A stretch of DNA of 64,000 bases from Streptomyces sp. NBC_01803 (GTDB lineage: Bacteria > Actinomycetota > Actinomycetes > Streptomycetales > Streptomycetaceae): contig NZ_CP109073.1 of the NCBI RefSeq assembly GCF_035917415.1, forward strand, positions 1,781,001 through 1,845,000, read 5' to 3'. Below are positions 55,589 to 64,000 of this stretch, one piece after another (position 1 is the first letter of the stretch; every line of letters starts with the position of its first letter). The notes beneath the pieces are model-generated. The model saw nothing but the letters and a program-made list of their open reading frames with translations. It did no database searches and was not told where the DNA came from. A program made the position numbers and the translations under genes.

Positions 55589-57288
55589 GCGTCAATGAGC
55601 CGGTCCCCGATAAATTCGAGGACACGCCAGCCCGCGATCGCGACCCCGAGTGGTTCAAGCGCGCGGTCTTCTACGAAGTTCTCGTCCGATCCTTCCAGGA
55701 CAGCAACGGAGACGGAATCGGCGATCTGAAGGGCATCACCGCCCGGCTGGACTATCTGCAGTGGCTCGGGGTCGACTGCCTGTGGCTTCCGCCGTTCTTC
55801 AAGTCCCCGATGCGCGACGGCGGATACGACGTGTCCGACTACGCCGACGTGCATCCCCACTTCGGCGATCTCGCGGATTTCGTGGAGTTCGTCGACGCCG
55901 CGCACCAGCGCGGCATGCGGGTCATCATCGACTTCGTCATGAACCACACCAGCGACCAGCACCACTGGTTCCAGGAGTCGCGAAGGGATCCCGACGGCCC
56001 GTACGGCGACTACTACGTGTGGGCCGATGACGACAAGCAGTACGCGGACGCGCGGATCATCTTCATCGACACCGAGTCGTCCAACTGGGCCTTCGACCCG
56101 GTCCGCAAGCAGTACTACTTCCACCGGTTCTTCTCGCACCAGCCGGATCTGAACTACGAGAGCCCGGCCGTGCAGAAGGAGATCATCTCCGCGCTGAAGT
56201 TCTGGCTCGACCTCGGGATCGACGGGTTCCGGCTCGACGCCGTGCCGTATCTGTACGCCGAGGAGGGAACCAACTGCGAAAACCTTCCCGCGACCCATGC
56301 CTTCCTGAAGCGGGTCCGCACGGAGATCGACGCGCACTACCCGGACACCGTGCTGCTGGCTGAGGCGAACCAGTGGCCCGAGGACGTCGTGGACTACTTC
56401 GGGGAGTTCGACGAGGGCGGCGACGAGTGCCACATGGCGTTCCACTTCCCCGTGATGCCGCGCATCTTCATGGCGGTGCGCCGCGAGTCGCGCTACCCGG
56501 TCTCGGAAATCCTGGCCAAGACCCCGGCGATCCCGGCGGGCTGCCAGTGGGGCATCTTCCTGCGCAACCACGACGAGCTGACCCTGGAGATGGTCACCGA
56601 CGAGGAGCGCGACTACATGTACGCGGAGTACGCCAAGGATCCGCGGATGCGCGCCAATATCGGCATCAGACGCCGGCTGGCGCCGCTGCTGGACAACGAC
56701 CGCAACCAGATCGAGCTGTTCACCGCGCTGCTGCTGTCGCTGCCCGGCTCCCCCATCCTGTACTACGGCGACGAGATCGGGATGGGCGACAACATCTGGC
56801 TCGGCGACCGGGACGCCGTGCGCACGCCGATGCAGTGGACCCCGGACCGGAACGCGGGCTTCTCGTCCTGCGACCCGGGCCGGCTCTTCCTGCCGACCAT
56901 CATGGACCCGGTCCACGGGTACCAGGTGACCAACGTCGAGGCGGCGATGACCTCGCCCGCCTCGCTGCTGCACTGGACGCGGCGGATGGTCGAGATCCGC
57001 AAGCAGAACCTCGCGTTCGGGCTCGGCTCCTACTCGGAGCTGCCCTCCTCCAACCCGGCCGTCCTGGCTTTCCTGCGCGAGCACGGGGACGACCTGGTGA
57101 TGTGCGTCAACAACTTCTCCCGCTTCTCGCAGCCCACCGAGCTCGATCTGCGGCCCTGGGCGGGGCGCGTGCCCGTCGAGCTCATCGGGGGTGTTCGTTT
57201 CCCACCGATCGGGGAACTTCCGTATCTGCTGACCCTGGCGGGCCACGGCTTCTACTGGTTCCGGCTGCGTAAAGCCTCGGAGTCATAA
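55585..57288 (+). CDS. treS: Trehalose synthase (maltose alpha-D-glucosyltransferase)
   Basis: A 567-residue GH13_16 enzyme that interconverts trehalose and maltose. The start [40 protein letters not shown] segment, nucleophile D218 in [12 protein letters not shown], acid region [13 protein letters not shown] and the [13 protein letters not shown] block are family hallmarks. ATG 55585 overlaps the glgE stop by four bases. TreS supplies maltose to the maltokinase encoded next. Some actinobacterial treS genes are fused to the kinase; here they are separate with a 207-bp gap. Confidence 0.96.
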   Translation: MSVNEPVPDKFEDTPARDRDPEWFKRAVFYEVLVRSFQDSNGDGIGDLKGITARLDYLQWLGVDCLWLPPFFKSPMRDGGYDVSDYADVHPHFGDLADFVEFVDAAHQRGMRVIIDFVMNHTSDQHHWFQESRRDPDGPYGDYYVWADDDKQYADARIIFIDTESSNWAFDPVRKQYYFHRFFSHQPDLNYESPAVQKEIISALKFWLDLGIDGFRLDAVPYLYAEEGTNCENLPATHAFLKRVRTEIDAHYPDTVLLAEANQWPEDVVDYFGEFDEGGDECHMAFHFPVMPRIFMAVRRESRYPVSEILAKTPAIPAGCQWGIFLRNHDELTLEMVTDEERDYMYAEYAKDPRMRANIGIRRRLAPLLDNDRNQIELFTALLLSLPGSPILYYGDEIGMGDNIWLGDRDAVRTPMQWTPDRNAGFSSCDPGRLFLPTIMDPVHGYQVTNVEAAMTSPASLLHWTRRMVEIRKQNLAFGLGSYSELPSSNPAVLAFLREHGDDLVMCVNNFSRFSQPTELDLRPWAGRVPVELIGGVRFPPIGELPYLLTLAGHGFYWFRLRKASES

Positions 57289-57314
57289 GCCGTAGAGGGC
57301 GCGAAACAGGCTTA

Positions 57315-57332
57315 CCCCCAGCCTGCTGGGGG
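57315..57332. terminator. Small palindrome after treS
   Basis: CCCCCAGC-CT-GCTGGGGG is a perfect 8-bp stem with a 2-nt loop, extended by GCTT/AAGC-like flanks. It lies 26 bp after the treS stop and may end or attenuate the glgE-treS transcript before mak. It resembles the dispersed C5-palindromes of streptomycetes. Confidence 0.6.
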
Positions 57333-57495
57333 AAGCCTACCCATACCTCTAAGCGTTGCCCAAAGCCATCCATATGCGTAACGAGCCTCACCCGCTCGGT
57401 CGTCGTTCTCTCGCGACACGTCCCGCGCCGCCGGGCAACCCACGCCGCAATCCGGGACACTTCGTCACATTATTCGTGCCCGGGGAAAGGACGCC

Positions 57496-58938
57496 ATGAC
57501 GGACAGCTCCTCGCCCCAGACGGCTCCGGTCCGGCCCTCACTCACCACCGCCCCGCAGGGCAGCGCCATGCTCCGCTCCCTCACGGGCCTGCTCACCCGC
57601 TGGCTGCCCAGGCAGCGGTGGTTCGCCGGCAAGGGTCGCCCGCTCAGCGGACTCACCGTGGTCTCCGCCACCGAGCTGCTCCCCTGCGGCTCCGGCGGCC
57701 CGACCCCGGGCCTGCTGCACCTCCTCCTCCGCGCCCGCCAGGGCCCGGCGTCCGGCGACTGCTATCAGCTGCTGCTCGGGGTCCGCCCGGCCCTGCCGCC
57801 CTCGCTCGCCTCCGCGCTCGTCGGCCGCCCGGCGGAGGGCCCGCTGCGCGGCAGCGTGGTCTACGAGGCGCTGCACGATCCGCGGCTCGCGGGCCTGCTG
57901 CTGGAGCGGCTGCGCGCCCCCGGCACCCTGGGCTCGCTGCACTTCGGCCGCGCCCCCGGCGTGAGCATCCCGTCCGGACTGCCCGCCCGGTTGCTCTCCA
58001 GCGAGCAGAGCAACTCGTCGGTGGTCTACGGCGACATGTACATCCTCAAGCTCTTCCGCCGCGTCAGCCCCGGCGTCAACCCGGACCTGGAGCTGCCGCT
58101 CGCCCTCGCCAAGGCCGGGTCCACCCGGGTCCCGGCGCCGGCCGCCTGGTTCGAGGCGGTCTGGCCGGGCGGCATGACCGAGCCGCTGACCCTCGGGGTG
58201 CTCGCCCCCTATCTCACGGGCTCCACGGACGGCTGGGTGCTCGCGCTGAGCTCCCTCAGCCGCCGCGCCGACTTCACCTCCTCCGCGCACGCGCTGGGCC
58301 GGGCCACCGCCGAGGTGCACACCGCGCTCGCCGCCGCCCTGCCCACCTCCGTGCTGCGCCGCCCGCAGCTGGAGCAGGCCGCCACCGCCATGACCGAGCG
58401 GCTCGCCGAGGCCGCCTCCGCCGTGCCCGCGCTGCGCCCGTACCGCGCGGGGCTGCGGACCGCGTTCGAGGCGCTGGGCGACTACGCGCGGCGCGGCGGC
58501 ACCTGCGCCGTGCAGCGACTGCACGGCGACCTCCACCTCGGCCAGGTGCTGCGCAGTCCCGATCCGGAGGGCCGGGGCTGCCACTGGTCGGTGATCGACT
58601 TCGAGGGCGAGCCGGCCCGGCCACTCAGCGACCGCCGCCGCCTCGGGCCGCCCGTGCGCGACATCGCCGGGATGCTGCGTTCGTTCGACTACGCCGCGAG
58701 CCAGCACCCGGCCAGCGGGCCGTGGGTCGACGCCTGGTACCGCGCGAACCGGACGGCGTACTGCCGGGGGTACGCGGAGGCGTCGGGCCACGACCCGCTG
58801 GAGCAGCCGGAGCTGCTGCGGGCGCACGAGACGGACAAGGCCGTGTACGAAGTGCTGTACGAGGCCCGGCACCGTCCCGCGTGGCTGCACGTCCCGATGG
58901 CGGCGATCCGCCGCCTCGCCGCGCCCCCGGATCACTGA
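57496..58938 (+). CDS. mak: Maltokinase (Pep2/Mak)
   Basis: A 480-residue aminoglycoside-phosphotransferase-like kinase that phosphorylates maltose at the anomeric carbon to maltose-1-phosphate, the GlgE substrate. Visible blocks: [14 protein letters not shown] in the N-terminal cap, [17 protein letters not shown] (ATP-site lysine), catalytic loop [16 protein letters not shown] and the metal-binding [34 protein letters not shown] 57496 follows GGGGAAAGG. The gap to glgB is 50 bp and contains two GACCCCCGGGCC-like repeats. Confidence 0.95.
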   Translation: MTDSSSPQTAPVRPSLTTAPQGSAMLRSLTGLLTRWLPRQRWFAGKGRPLSGLTVVSATELLPCGSGGPTPGLLHLLLRARQGPASGDCYQLLLGVRPALPPSLASALVGRPAEGPLRGSVVYEALHDPRLAGLLLERLRAPGTLGSLHFGRAPGVSIPSGLPARLLSSEQSNSSVVYGDMYILKLFRRVSPGVNPDLELPLALAKAGSTRVPAPAAWFEAVWPGGMTEPLTLGVLAPYLTGSTDGWVLALSSLSRRADFTSSAHALGRATAEVHTALAAALPTSVLRRPQLEQAATAMTERLAEAASAVPALRPYRAGLRTAFEALGDYARRGGTCAVQRLHGDLHLGQVLRSPDPEGRGCHWSVIDFEGEPARPLSDRRRLGPPVRDIAGMLRSFDYAASQHPASGPWVDAWYRANRTAYCRGYAEASGHDPLEQPELLRAHETDKAVYEVLYEARHRPAWLHVPMAAIRRLAAPPDH

Positions 58939-58988
58939 CCCCGGGCCGACCCCCGGGCCGACCCCCGGACCGAAAGGACTCCCCCACC

Positions 58989-61166
58989 GTGCTTTCCGCC
59001 GAGCGCCCGACCCTGCCCAGCGAGGACCGCGACCGGCTGCTGGCCGGGGCGCATCACGATCCGCACGCGCTCCTCGGCGCCCACGCCGTCCCCGCGGGCA
59101 CGCTGGTGCGCGCGCTGCGCCCACTGGCGCGGAGCGTGCGCGTGCGCGGCACGGAGCTGGCGCCGGAGGGCGACGGGCTGTTCGCCGCCGTGCTGCCGTT
59201 GTCGCGCGCCGACCTCGGGGCCTACCGCCTGGAGGTGGGCTACGACGGCGGCACGGTGGTCGAGGCCGAGGACCCGTACCGTTTCCTGCCCGCCCTGGGC
59301 GAGCTCGACCTGCACCTGATCGGCGAGGGCCGGCACGAGCGGCTGTGGGACGCGCTGGGCGCGCGGCCGATGACGCACGAGGGCGTGCCGGGCACCCGCT
59401 TCACCGTCTGGGCACCGAACGCGCGCGGGGTGCGGGTGGCCGGCGACTTCAGCTCCTGGGACGGCACCGGCTTCCCGATGCGCTCGCTCGGCTCGAGCGG
59501 CGTGTGGGAGCTGTTCGTGCCCGGGGTCGGCCCCGGCACGCTGTACAAGTTCGACGTGTGCGGCGCCGACGGCGCGCACATCCTGCGCGCCGACCCGATG
59601 GCCCAGCGCGCCGAGCGCCCGCCGGCCACCGCCTCGGTGGTGCACGAGAGCGCGTACCAGTGGGAGGACGCGGAGTGGATGGCGCACCGGGCCGACCGCC
59701 CGCCGCACGCCGCGCCCATGTCCGTCTACGAGCTGCACCTGCCGTCCTGGCGGCCGGGCCTCGGCTACCGGGAGCTCGCCGAGGAGCTGCCGCGCTATGT
59801 GACGGATCTCGGTTTCACCCACGTCGAGCTGATGCCGCCGGCCGAGCACCCGTTCGGCGGCTCCTGGGGATACCAGGTGACGGGCTATTACGCCCCCACG
59901 TCCCGGCTGGGCACCCCCGACGACTTCAAGTACCTGGTGGACGCGCTGCACCGGGCCGGGATCGCGGTGCTGATGGACTGGGTCCCGGCGCACTTCCCCA
60001 AGGACGAATGGGCGCTGGCGCGCTTCGACGGCACGCCCTGCTATGAGCCCGGCGACCCGCTGCGCGCCGAGCATCCCGACTGGGGCACCCTGACGTTCGA
60101 CTACGGCCGCCGCGAGGTGCGGAACTTCCTGGTGGCCAACGCCGTGTTCTGGTGCGAGGAGTACCACATCGACGGGCTGCGGGTGGACGCCGTCGCCTCG
60201 ATGCTCTATCTGGACTACTCGCGCCCCGAGGGCCAGTGGACCCCCAACGCCGAGGGCGGCCGGGAGAACTGGGACGCGGTGCGGTTCCTCCAGGAGATGA
60301 ACGCCACGGTCTACCGCCGCTGTCCCGGCGTGGTGACCGTCGCCGAGGAGTCCACCGCGTGGGACGGCGTGACCCGGGCGACGGACCGGGGCGGCCTGGG
60401 CTTCGGCCTCAAGTGGAACATGGGGTGGATGCACGACTCGCTGGTCTACATCTCCAAGGACCCGGTGCACCGCGCCTTCCACCACGGCGAGATGACGTTC
60501 TCCATGGTCTACGCCTACTCGGAGAACTACCTGCTGCCCATCTCGCACGACGAGGTGGTGCACGGCAAGGGGGCACTGGTGTCGAAGATGCCCGGCGACT
60601 GGTGGCGGCAGCGCGCGGACCTGCGGGCCTATCTCGGCTTCATGTGGTCCCACCCCGGCAAGCAGCTGCTGTTCATGGGCCAGGAGTTCGCCCAGGGCGC
60701 CGAGTGGTCCGAGGAGGAGGGCCCGCAGTGGTGGGTCCTCGATCCCCCGTGGCCGGCGGCCGACGACCACCGGGGCGTGGCGAGCCTGGTGCGCGACATG
60801 AACGCCGTCTACCGCGCCGCTCCCGCGCTGTGGGAGCGGGACACCGACCCGGCCGGCTTCGCCTGGGTCGACGCGGGCGCCGCCGCCGACAACGTGCTGG
60901 CGTTCCTCCGCTTCGCCGCCGACGGCTCCCCGCTGCTCGCGGTGTGCAACTTCTCCCCCGTCGTCCGCCCCGACTACCGCCTCGGCGTGCCCGGCGAGGT
61001 CGCGGCCTGGACGGAGGTCCTGAACACCGACGACCTGGCCTACGGCGGCTCCGGGGTGACCAACCCCGATCCGCTGAAGTCCGATCCCACCCCCAGCCAC
61101 GGCCGCGAGACCAGCGTTTCGCCGACGCTGCCACCGCTGGCCACCATCTGGCTCCGGCCCGCCTGA
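58989..61166 (+). CDS. glgB: 1,4-alpha-glucan branching enzyme
   Basis: A 725-residue GH13_9 branching enzyme that introduces alpha-1,6 branches. N1 domain ([20 protein letters not shown]), CBM48 ([20 protein letters not shown]), then the barrel: [20 protein letters not shown], nucleophile in [16 protein letters not shown], acid in [14 protein letters not shown], and [18 protein letters not shown] 58989 is chosen from AAAGGA spacing and homology; the frame is open far upstream inside mak. It ends the glgE-treS-mak-glgB series. Confidence 0.96.
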   Translation: MLSAERPTLPSEDRDRLLAGAHHDPHALLGAHAVPAGTLVRALRPLARSVRVRGTELAPEGDGLFAAVLPLSRADLGAYRLEVGYDGGTVVEAEDPYRFLPALGELDLHLIGEGRHERLWDALGARPMTHEGVPGTRFTVWAPNARGVRVAGDFSSWDGTGFPMRSLGSSGVWELFVPGVGPGTLYKFDVCGADGAHILRADPMAQRAERPPATASVVHESAYQWEDAEWMAHRADRPPHAAPMSVYELHLPSWRPGLGYRELAEELPRYVTDLGFTHVELMPPAEHPFGGSWGYQVTGYYAPTSRLGTPDDFKYLVDALHRAGIAVLMDWVPAHFPKDEWALARFDGTPCYEPGDPLRAEHPDWGTLTFDYGRREVRNFLVANAVFWCEEYHIDGLRVDAVASMLYLDYSRPEGQWTPNAEGGRENWDAVRFLQEMNATVYRRCPGVVTVAEESTAWDGVTRATDRGGLGFGLKWNMGWMHDSLVYISKDPVHRAFHHGEMTFSMVYAYSENYLLPISHDEVVHGKGALVSKMPGDWWRQRADLRAYLGFMWSHPGKQLLFMGQEFAQGAEWSEEEGPQWWVLDPPWPAADDHRGVASLVRDMNAVYRAAPALWERDTDPAGFAWVDAGAAADNVLAFLRFAADGSPLLAVCNFSPVVRPDYRLGVPGEVAAWTEVLNTDDLAYGGSGVTNPDPLKSDPTPSHGRETSVSPTLPPLATIWLRPA

Positions 61167-61293
61167 CCGGTCCCGCGCCCGACCGTGCTGCCGCACCATC
61201 CCGCGCTGCTCGCGCCCCCGCTCCTGACGGCCCTGACGGCGCTCTGGGCCGCCGCGCCCGCCGCCGCGCGCCGCCGCCCGCCGTTCGGGACGG

Positions 61294-62529
61294 TCAGCTG
61301 AGCGCGGTTTCCCGGTGGTTCTCCCGGTAGTACGGGTCGCGGACCCGGCCGACCCGGGCGTCGGTGTCGTACGTGTACACCTCGCGGCCCTCGATGAAGA
61401 CGCGCAGCGCGCGGCTCATCACGTCCAGCGGGTCGCCGGACCAGATGACGACGTCGCCGTCCAGGCCGGGCCGCAGGGCGCCGATCCGGTCGTCCAGGCC
61501 CATGATCTCGGCCGGGTTGAGGGTGATCGTGCGCAGCGCGTCCGCCCGGTCCAGGCCCTCCTTGACGCTCAGGGTGACCTGGTGGACGAGGAAGTTGACC
61601 GGCACCACCGGGTGGTCGGTGGTGATCGCGACCTTGACGCCGGCCCGGGCGAGGATGCCCGGGTTGGCCAGGGTCCGGCCGCGCAGCTCGACCTTGCTCC
61701 GGGTGGTGAACAGCGGGCCGGTGATCACCGGGACGTCGCGGCGGGCGATCTCGTCGGCCAGCAGATGGGCCTCGGTGGCGTGGTTGATGACGAGCCGGTA
61801 GCCGAACTCGTCGGCCAGCCGCAGCGCGGTGGCGATGTCGTCGGCGCGGTGGGTGTGCTGGCACCACGGCAGCTCCCCGCCGAGCACCCGGACCAGCACC
61901 TCCAGACCCGGGTCGCGGTCGAAGGGCGTGCCCTCGGCGGCGGCGTGCTCCCGTTTCGCCCGGTAGTCCTGCGCCCTGGTGAACGCGTCCCGGATCACGG
62001 CCGCCACGCCCTGCCGGGTGGAGGGCAGCTGCTGCTTCTCGCCGTAGACCCGCTTGGGGTTCTCGCCCAGGGCGCTCTTCACGCTCACCGGCTGCCGGAT
62101 CAGCATCTCGTCGACGCTGCGCCCCCAGCACTTCACGGCGACGGTCTGGCCGCCTATCGGGTTCCCCGAGCCGGGCTTGATGACCGCGCTGGTGACGCCG
62201 CCGGCGAGGGCGTCGGCGAAGCCGGTGTCGGCGGGGTTGATGGCGTCCAGCGCGCGCAGCCGGGCGCCGTTGGGGTCGGTCATCTCGTTGGTGTCCTGCC
62301 CGGCCCAGCCCTCGGCCTCCTCGTGGACGCCGAGGTGGCCGTGCGCCTCGACGAACCCGGGCAGCACCCACGCCCCGGCGGCGTCCACGACGGGCACGCC
62401 CGCCGGCACACCGACCCGCTCGTCCGGGCCGACGGCGGCGATCCTGCCGCCGAGGACCAGCACGGTGCCCTTCTCGACGGGTTCGCCGTCGACGGGCACC
62501 ACGCGGCCGGATCTGATCGCGATATCCAT
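61294..62529 (-). CDS. Amidohydrolase family protein (imidazolonepropionase-like)
   Basis: A 411-residue metal-dependent hydrolase. N-terminal beta part (MDIAIRSGRVVPVDGEPVEK, GAWVLPGFVEAHGHLGVHEE) with the HxH metal pair, then QHTHRADD, VINHATEAHLL, AITTDHPVVP with the catalytic Asp, and a C-terminal LRPGLDGDVVIWSGDPLDVM. The substrate is not evident; cyclic amides or peptide derivatives are typical. ATG 62529 has no ribosome binding site. TAGGTT reads on this strand at 62543-62538, overlapping the stop of the upstream gene, so it may be leaderless or translated by reinitiation. Confidence 0.88.
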   Translation of the reverse strand: MDIAIRSGRVVPVDGEPVEKGTVLVLGGRIAAVGPDERVGVPAGVPVVDAAGAWVLPGFVEAHGHLGVHEEAEGWAGQDTNEMTDPNGARLRALDAINPADTGFADALAGGVTSAVIKPGSGNPIGGQTVAVKCWGRSVDEMLIRQPVSVKSALGENPKRVYGEKQQLPSTRQGVAAVIRDAFTRAQDYRAKREHAAAEGTPFDRDPGLEVLVRVLGGELPWCQHTHRADDIATALRLADEFGYRLVINHATEAHLLADEIARRDVPVITGPLFTTRSKVELRGRTLANPGILARAGVKVAITTDHPVVPVNFLVHQVTLSVKEGLDRADALRTITLNPAEIMGLDDRIGALRPGLDGDVVIWSGDPLDVMSRALRVFIEGREVYTYDTDARVGRVRDPYYRENHRETALS

Positions 62530-62540
62530 GGCCAGGGAAC

Positions 62541-64000
62541 CTATCCCACCGGCCCGCCGGGCCTGCCACGGGATGCCACCCGGCGCTGCACGCCGATGTG
62601 GCGGAACTGATAGAAGGCCCCGGCCTGGCGCAGCACACCGCGCCGCTCGTGCGCGTCGGCGAGGAAGTCCATCAGCCGGAACGGCAGCCGGTGGCGCAGC
62701 GTCAGATAGCACCGCGCCACGGTGAACGCGCCCCACGCGCCCTGTCCCCAGGCGGGCACCAGCCCCACCGCGGTCCCGATCCCGGCACCGGCCAGCGCGC
62801 TGACCACCACCGCGAAGACGACGCCACGCGCCGGGTCGTCCGCCGCCTCGTGCACCAGGCCGCCGAGCACGCCGCCGGTGACCGTGCCCGCGCCGCCCAC
62901 CACCCCGATCAGGCGGAAGAAGATCCGCCGGTCCTGCGCGAGCAGTGTGCGCGGTCCGACGGCGGTGGCGATGTCCGCCGAACCGGCCCGCCAGCCGTTG
63001 GTGACGCCGAACGTCAGCCCGCACAGGCCGCCGATGGGCAGCCCGATGGCCGGTCCGAACGCGACCGTCGCCCCCAGCCCGCCGGTCAGCCCGATCGCGA
63101 CGCCGCCCCAGCTCCACGCCCAGCGGATCCGCACGGCCGGGCCGCTACCCGGCGGGCCGAAGGTGAGGCCGGTCAGCAGCCCGCAGACCACCCCGACCAG
63201 CAAGCCCCGCTCCCGGCCCAGCGCCGGCCAGGCCAGCACCCAGCCCAGCACCCCGGCGGCCAGCCAGTGGACGTCCCAGATCCAGCCGGGCGCCCTGCCG
63301 CCGAGGGCGGTCCGCAGGGGTCCGTACAGCCTGCCGACCAGGGCGTTGCCGAGCACGAACAGCGTGACGCCCGTGACGGCGGCCCACGGCGGCAGCCCGG
63401 CGTCCCCGAGGAGCGTCTGTAGCACCCCCTGCACCAGACAGAGCGCGCCGAGCCCCAGCAGCAGCCCGCCGACCGCCTCGACGGCCAGCCGGGGCAGGGG
63501 GCCGGGCGCGGCCCGGCGCAGCTCCCACCAGGCGAGGTCGGTGGTGCCGCGCAGGTTGTCCTGGAGGTTGCGGGCCAGCAGCCCGAGCGCCTCCCCGGCC
63601 CGGCCCGGCGACCAGCGCGCGGGCCGGTCGGGGTGCGGGCGGTAGGCGGAGGGGATGAAGGCGTCGTAGAGGTGGACGCGGACGGCGTCGGCATCGGGCA
63701 GCAGGCCGGTGTCGCACAGCGTGGCCGGATCCGGCAGCGCCGTGATCCCCTCGCCGGGGCGGGGGTTGTAGACGCGGCCGGCCAGCGAGACGGTCAGCGG
63801 GGTACTGAGCGCCCGGGCCACCGGCAGGCCGGTGCCCAGCGCGCCGATCACCGGCTCCCAGCGGGCGGCCGAGTCCGTTCCCACGCCGCCGGCCGCCCGG
63901 CGCAGATAGGCGGCGACGGTGCCGGGCGTGAGCGGCAGCAGCTCGATCCCGGCGGCGCCGGCGAGGCGGACCGGCAGTCCGGCCGGCGGGTCGGTCACCG
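62541..64000 (-). CDS. NACHT/STAND-like membrane NTPase, C-terminal part
   Basis: At least 485 residues; the N-terminus lies beyond the right edge. The first visible part is a helical arm (GIELLPLTPGTVAAYLRRAA, ARALSTPLTVSLAGRVYNP) that in NACHT-type proteins follows the NTPase core. From about residue 155 on there are eight or more hydrophobic segments (GGLLLGLGALCLVQGVLQTL and others). The end, AFTVARCYLTLRHRLPFRLM then FLADAHERRGVLRQAGAFYQ and FRHIGVQRRVA, is the tail I recall from large Streptomyces NACHT membrane proteins. The NTPase motifs themselves are not in the window. It stops 11 bp before the amidohydrolase start. Confidence 0.7.
   Translation of the reverse strand, partial: VTDPPAGLPVRLAGAAGIELLPLTPGTVAAYLRRAAGGVGTDSAARWEPVIGALGTGLPVARALSTPLTVSLAGRVYNPRPGEGITALPDPATLCDTGLLPDADAVRVHLYDAFIPSAYRPHPDRPARWSPGRAGEALGLLARNLQDNLRGTTDLAWWELRRAAPGPLPRLAVEAVGGLLLGLGALCLVQGVLQTLLGDAGLPPWAAVTGVTLFVLGNALVGRLYGPLRTALGGRAPGWIWDVHWLAAGVLGWVLAWPALGRERGLLVGVVCGLLTGLTFGPPGSGPAVRIRWAWSWGGVAIGLTGGLGATVAFGPAIGLPIGGLCGLTFGVTNGWRAGSADIATAVGPRTLLAQDRRIFFRLIGVVGGAGTVTGGVLGGLVHEAADDPARGVVFAVVVSALAGAGIGTAVGLVPAWGQGAWGAFTVARCYLTLRHRLPFRLMDFLADAHERRGVLRQAGAFYQFRHIGVQRRVASRGRPGGPVG

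Noticed and set aside
61040..62638. 532-codon minus-strand frame overlapping glgB and the amidohydrolase
   Set aside because: Shadow frame of the amidohydrolase with Arg/Gly-rich product; the real frame carries the metal motifs.

Overview
The window is very GC-rich, with third codon positions almost all G or C in real genes, purine-rich ribosome binding sites and many GTG starts. Gene content points to a Streptomyces-type actinomycete: GlgE glycogen/trehalose genes, SseB proteins beside a glycine-riboswitch gcvT-gcvH operon, IdeR/DmdR-type iron boxes, a T7SS-signal Rhs toxin and STAND/NACHT-like NTPases. Species cannot be named from the sequence alone.

Region 1 (1-11.2 kb) is mostly chromosomal housekeeping: the start of a cobalamin-independent methionine synthase-like gene, an SDR, a nitrilase-family amidase, a cysteine desulfurase-mnmA pair for tRNA thiolation, an amidase, a dps-like gene, two SseB-domain genes and a tandem glycine riboswitch ahead of gcvT-gcvH. 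It also holds decayed genes: an amidase with a stop codon and a frameshift, a small frame that has lost its start, and an sdaA (serine deaminase) remnant directly after gcvH.

Region 2 (11.5-19.2 kb) is an iron island. A minus-strand FbpABC-type ferric transporter and a plus-strand 861-residue fusion (AMP ligase, carrier protein, membrane acyltransferase) diverge from two iron boxes. A FhuF-like reductase follows. The fusion is the best candidate for undescribed chemistry.

Region 3 (19.2-30 kb) is accessory. It has a type VII secretion-style operon (SseB-like protein, WxG/YxxxD protein, Rhs/YD-repeat toxin with a one-base frameshift, low-GC toxin tip and immunity gene), a secreted protein, and a two-gene unit pairing a large P-loop NTPase with a membrane-anchored type I periplasmic-binding protein.

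Region 4 (30-44.3 kb) has a FadH-type reductase and PadR regulator, a lipase-like remnant, a stress-protein homologue, glucose dehydrogenase, glgX, an L,D-transpeptidase, enoyl-CoA hydratase, an anti-sigma-like ATPase and a heterodimeric ABC exporter with one apparently degenerate ATP site.

Region 5 (44.3-61.2 kb) is the alpha-glucan block: glgP, a dppABCDF peptide transporter in the middle, then glgE-treS-mak-glgB. Together with glgX these cover trehalose to maltose-1-phosphate to alpha-glucan, branching, debranching and phosphorolysis. The right end holds an amidohydrolase and the C-terminal part of a NACHT-like membrane NTPase cut by the window edge.

All functional calls are from reading motifs and family memory; no database search was run.
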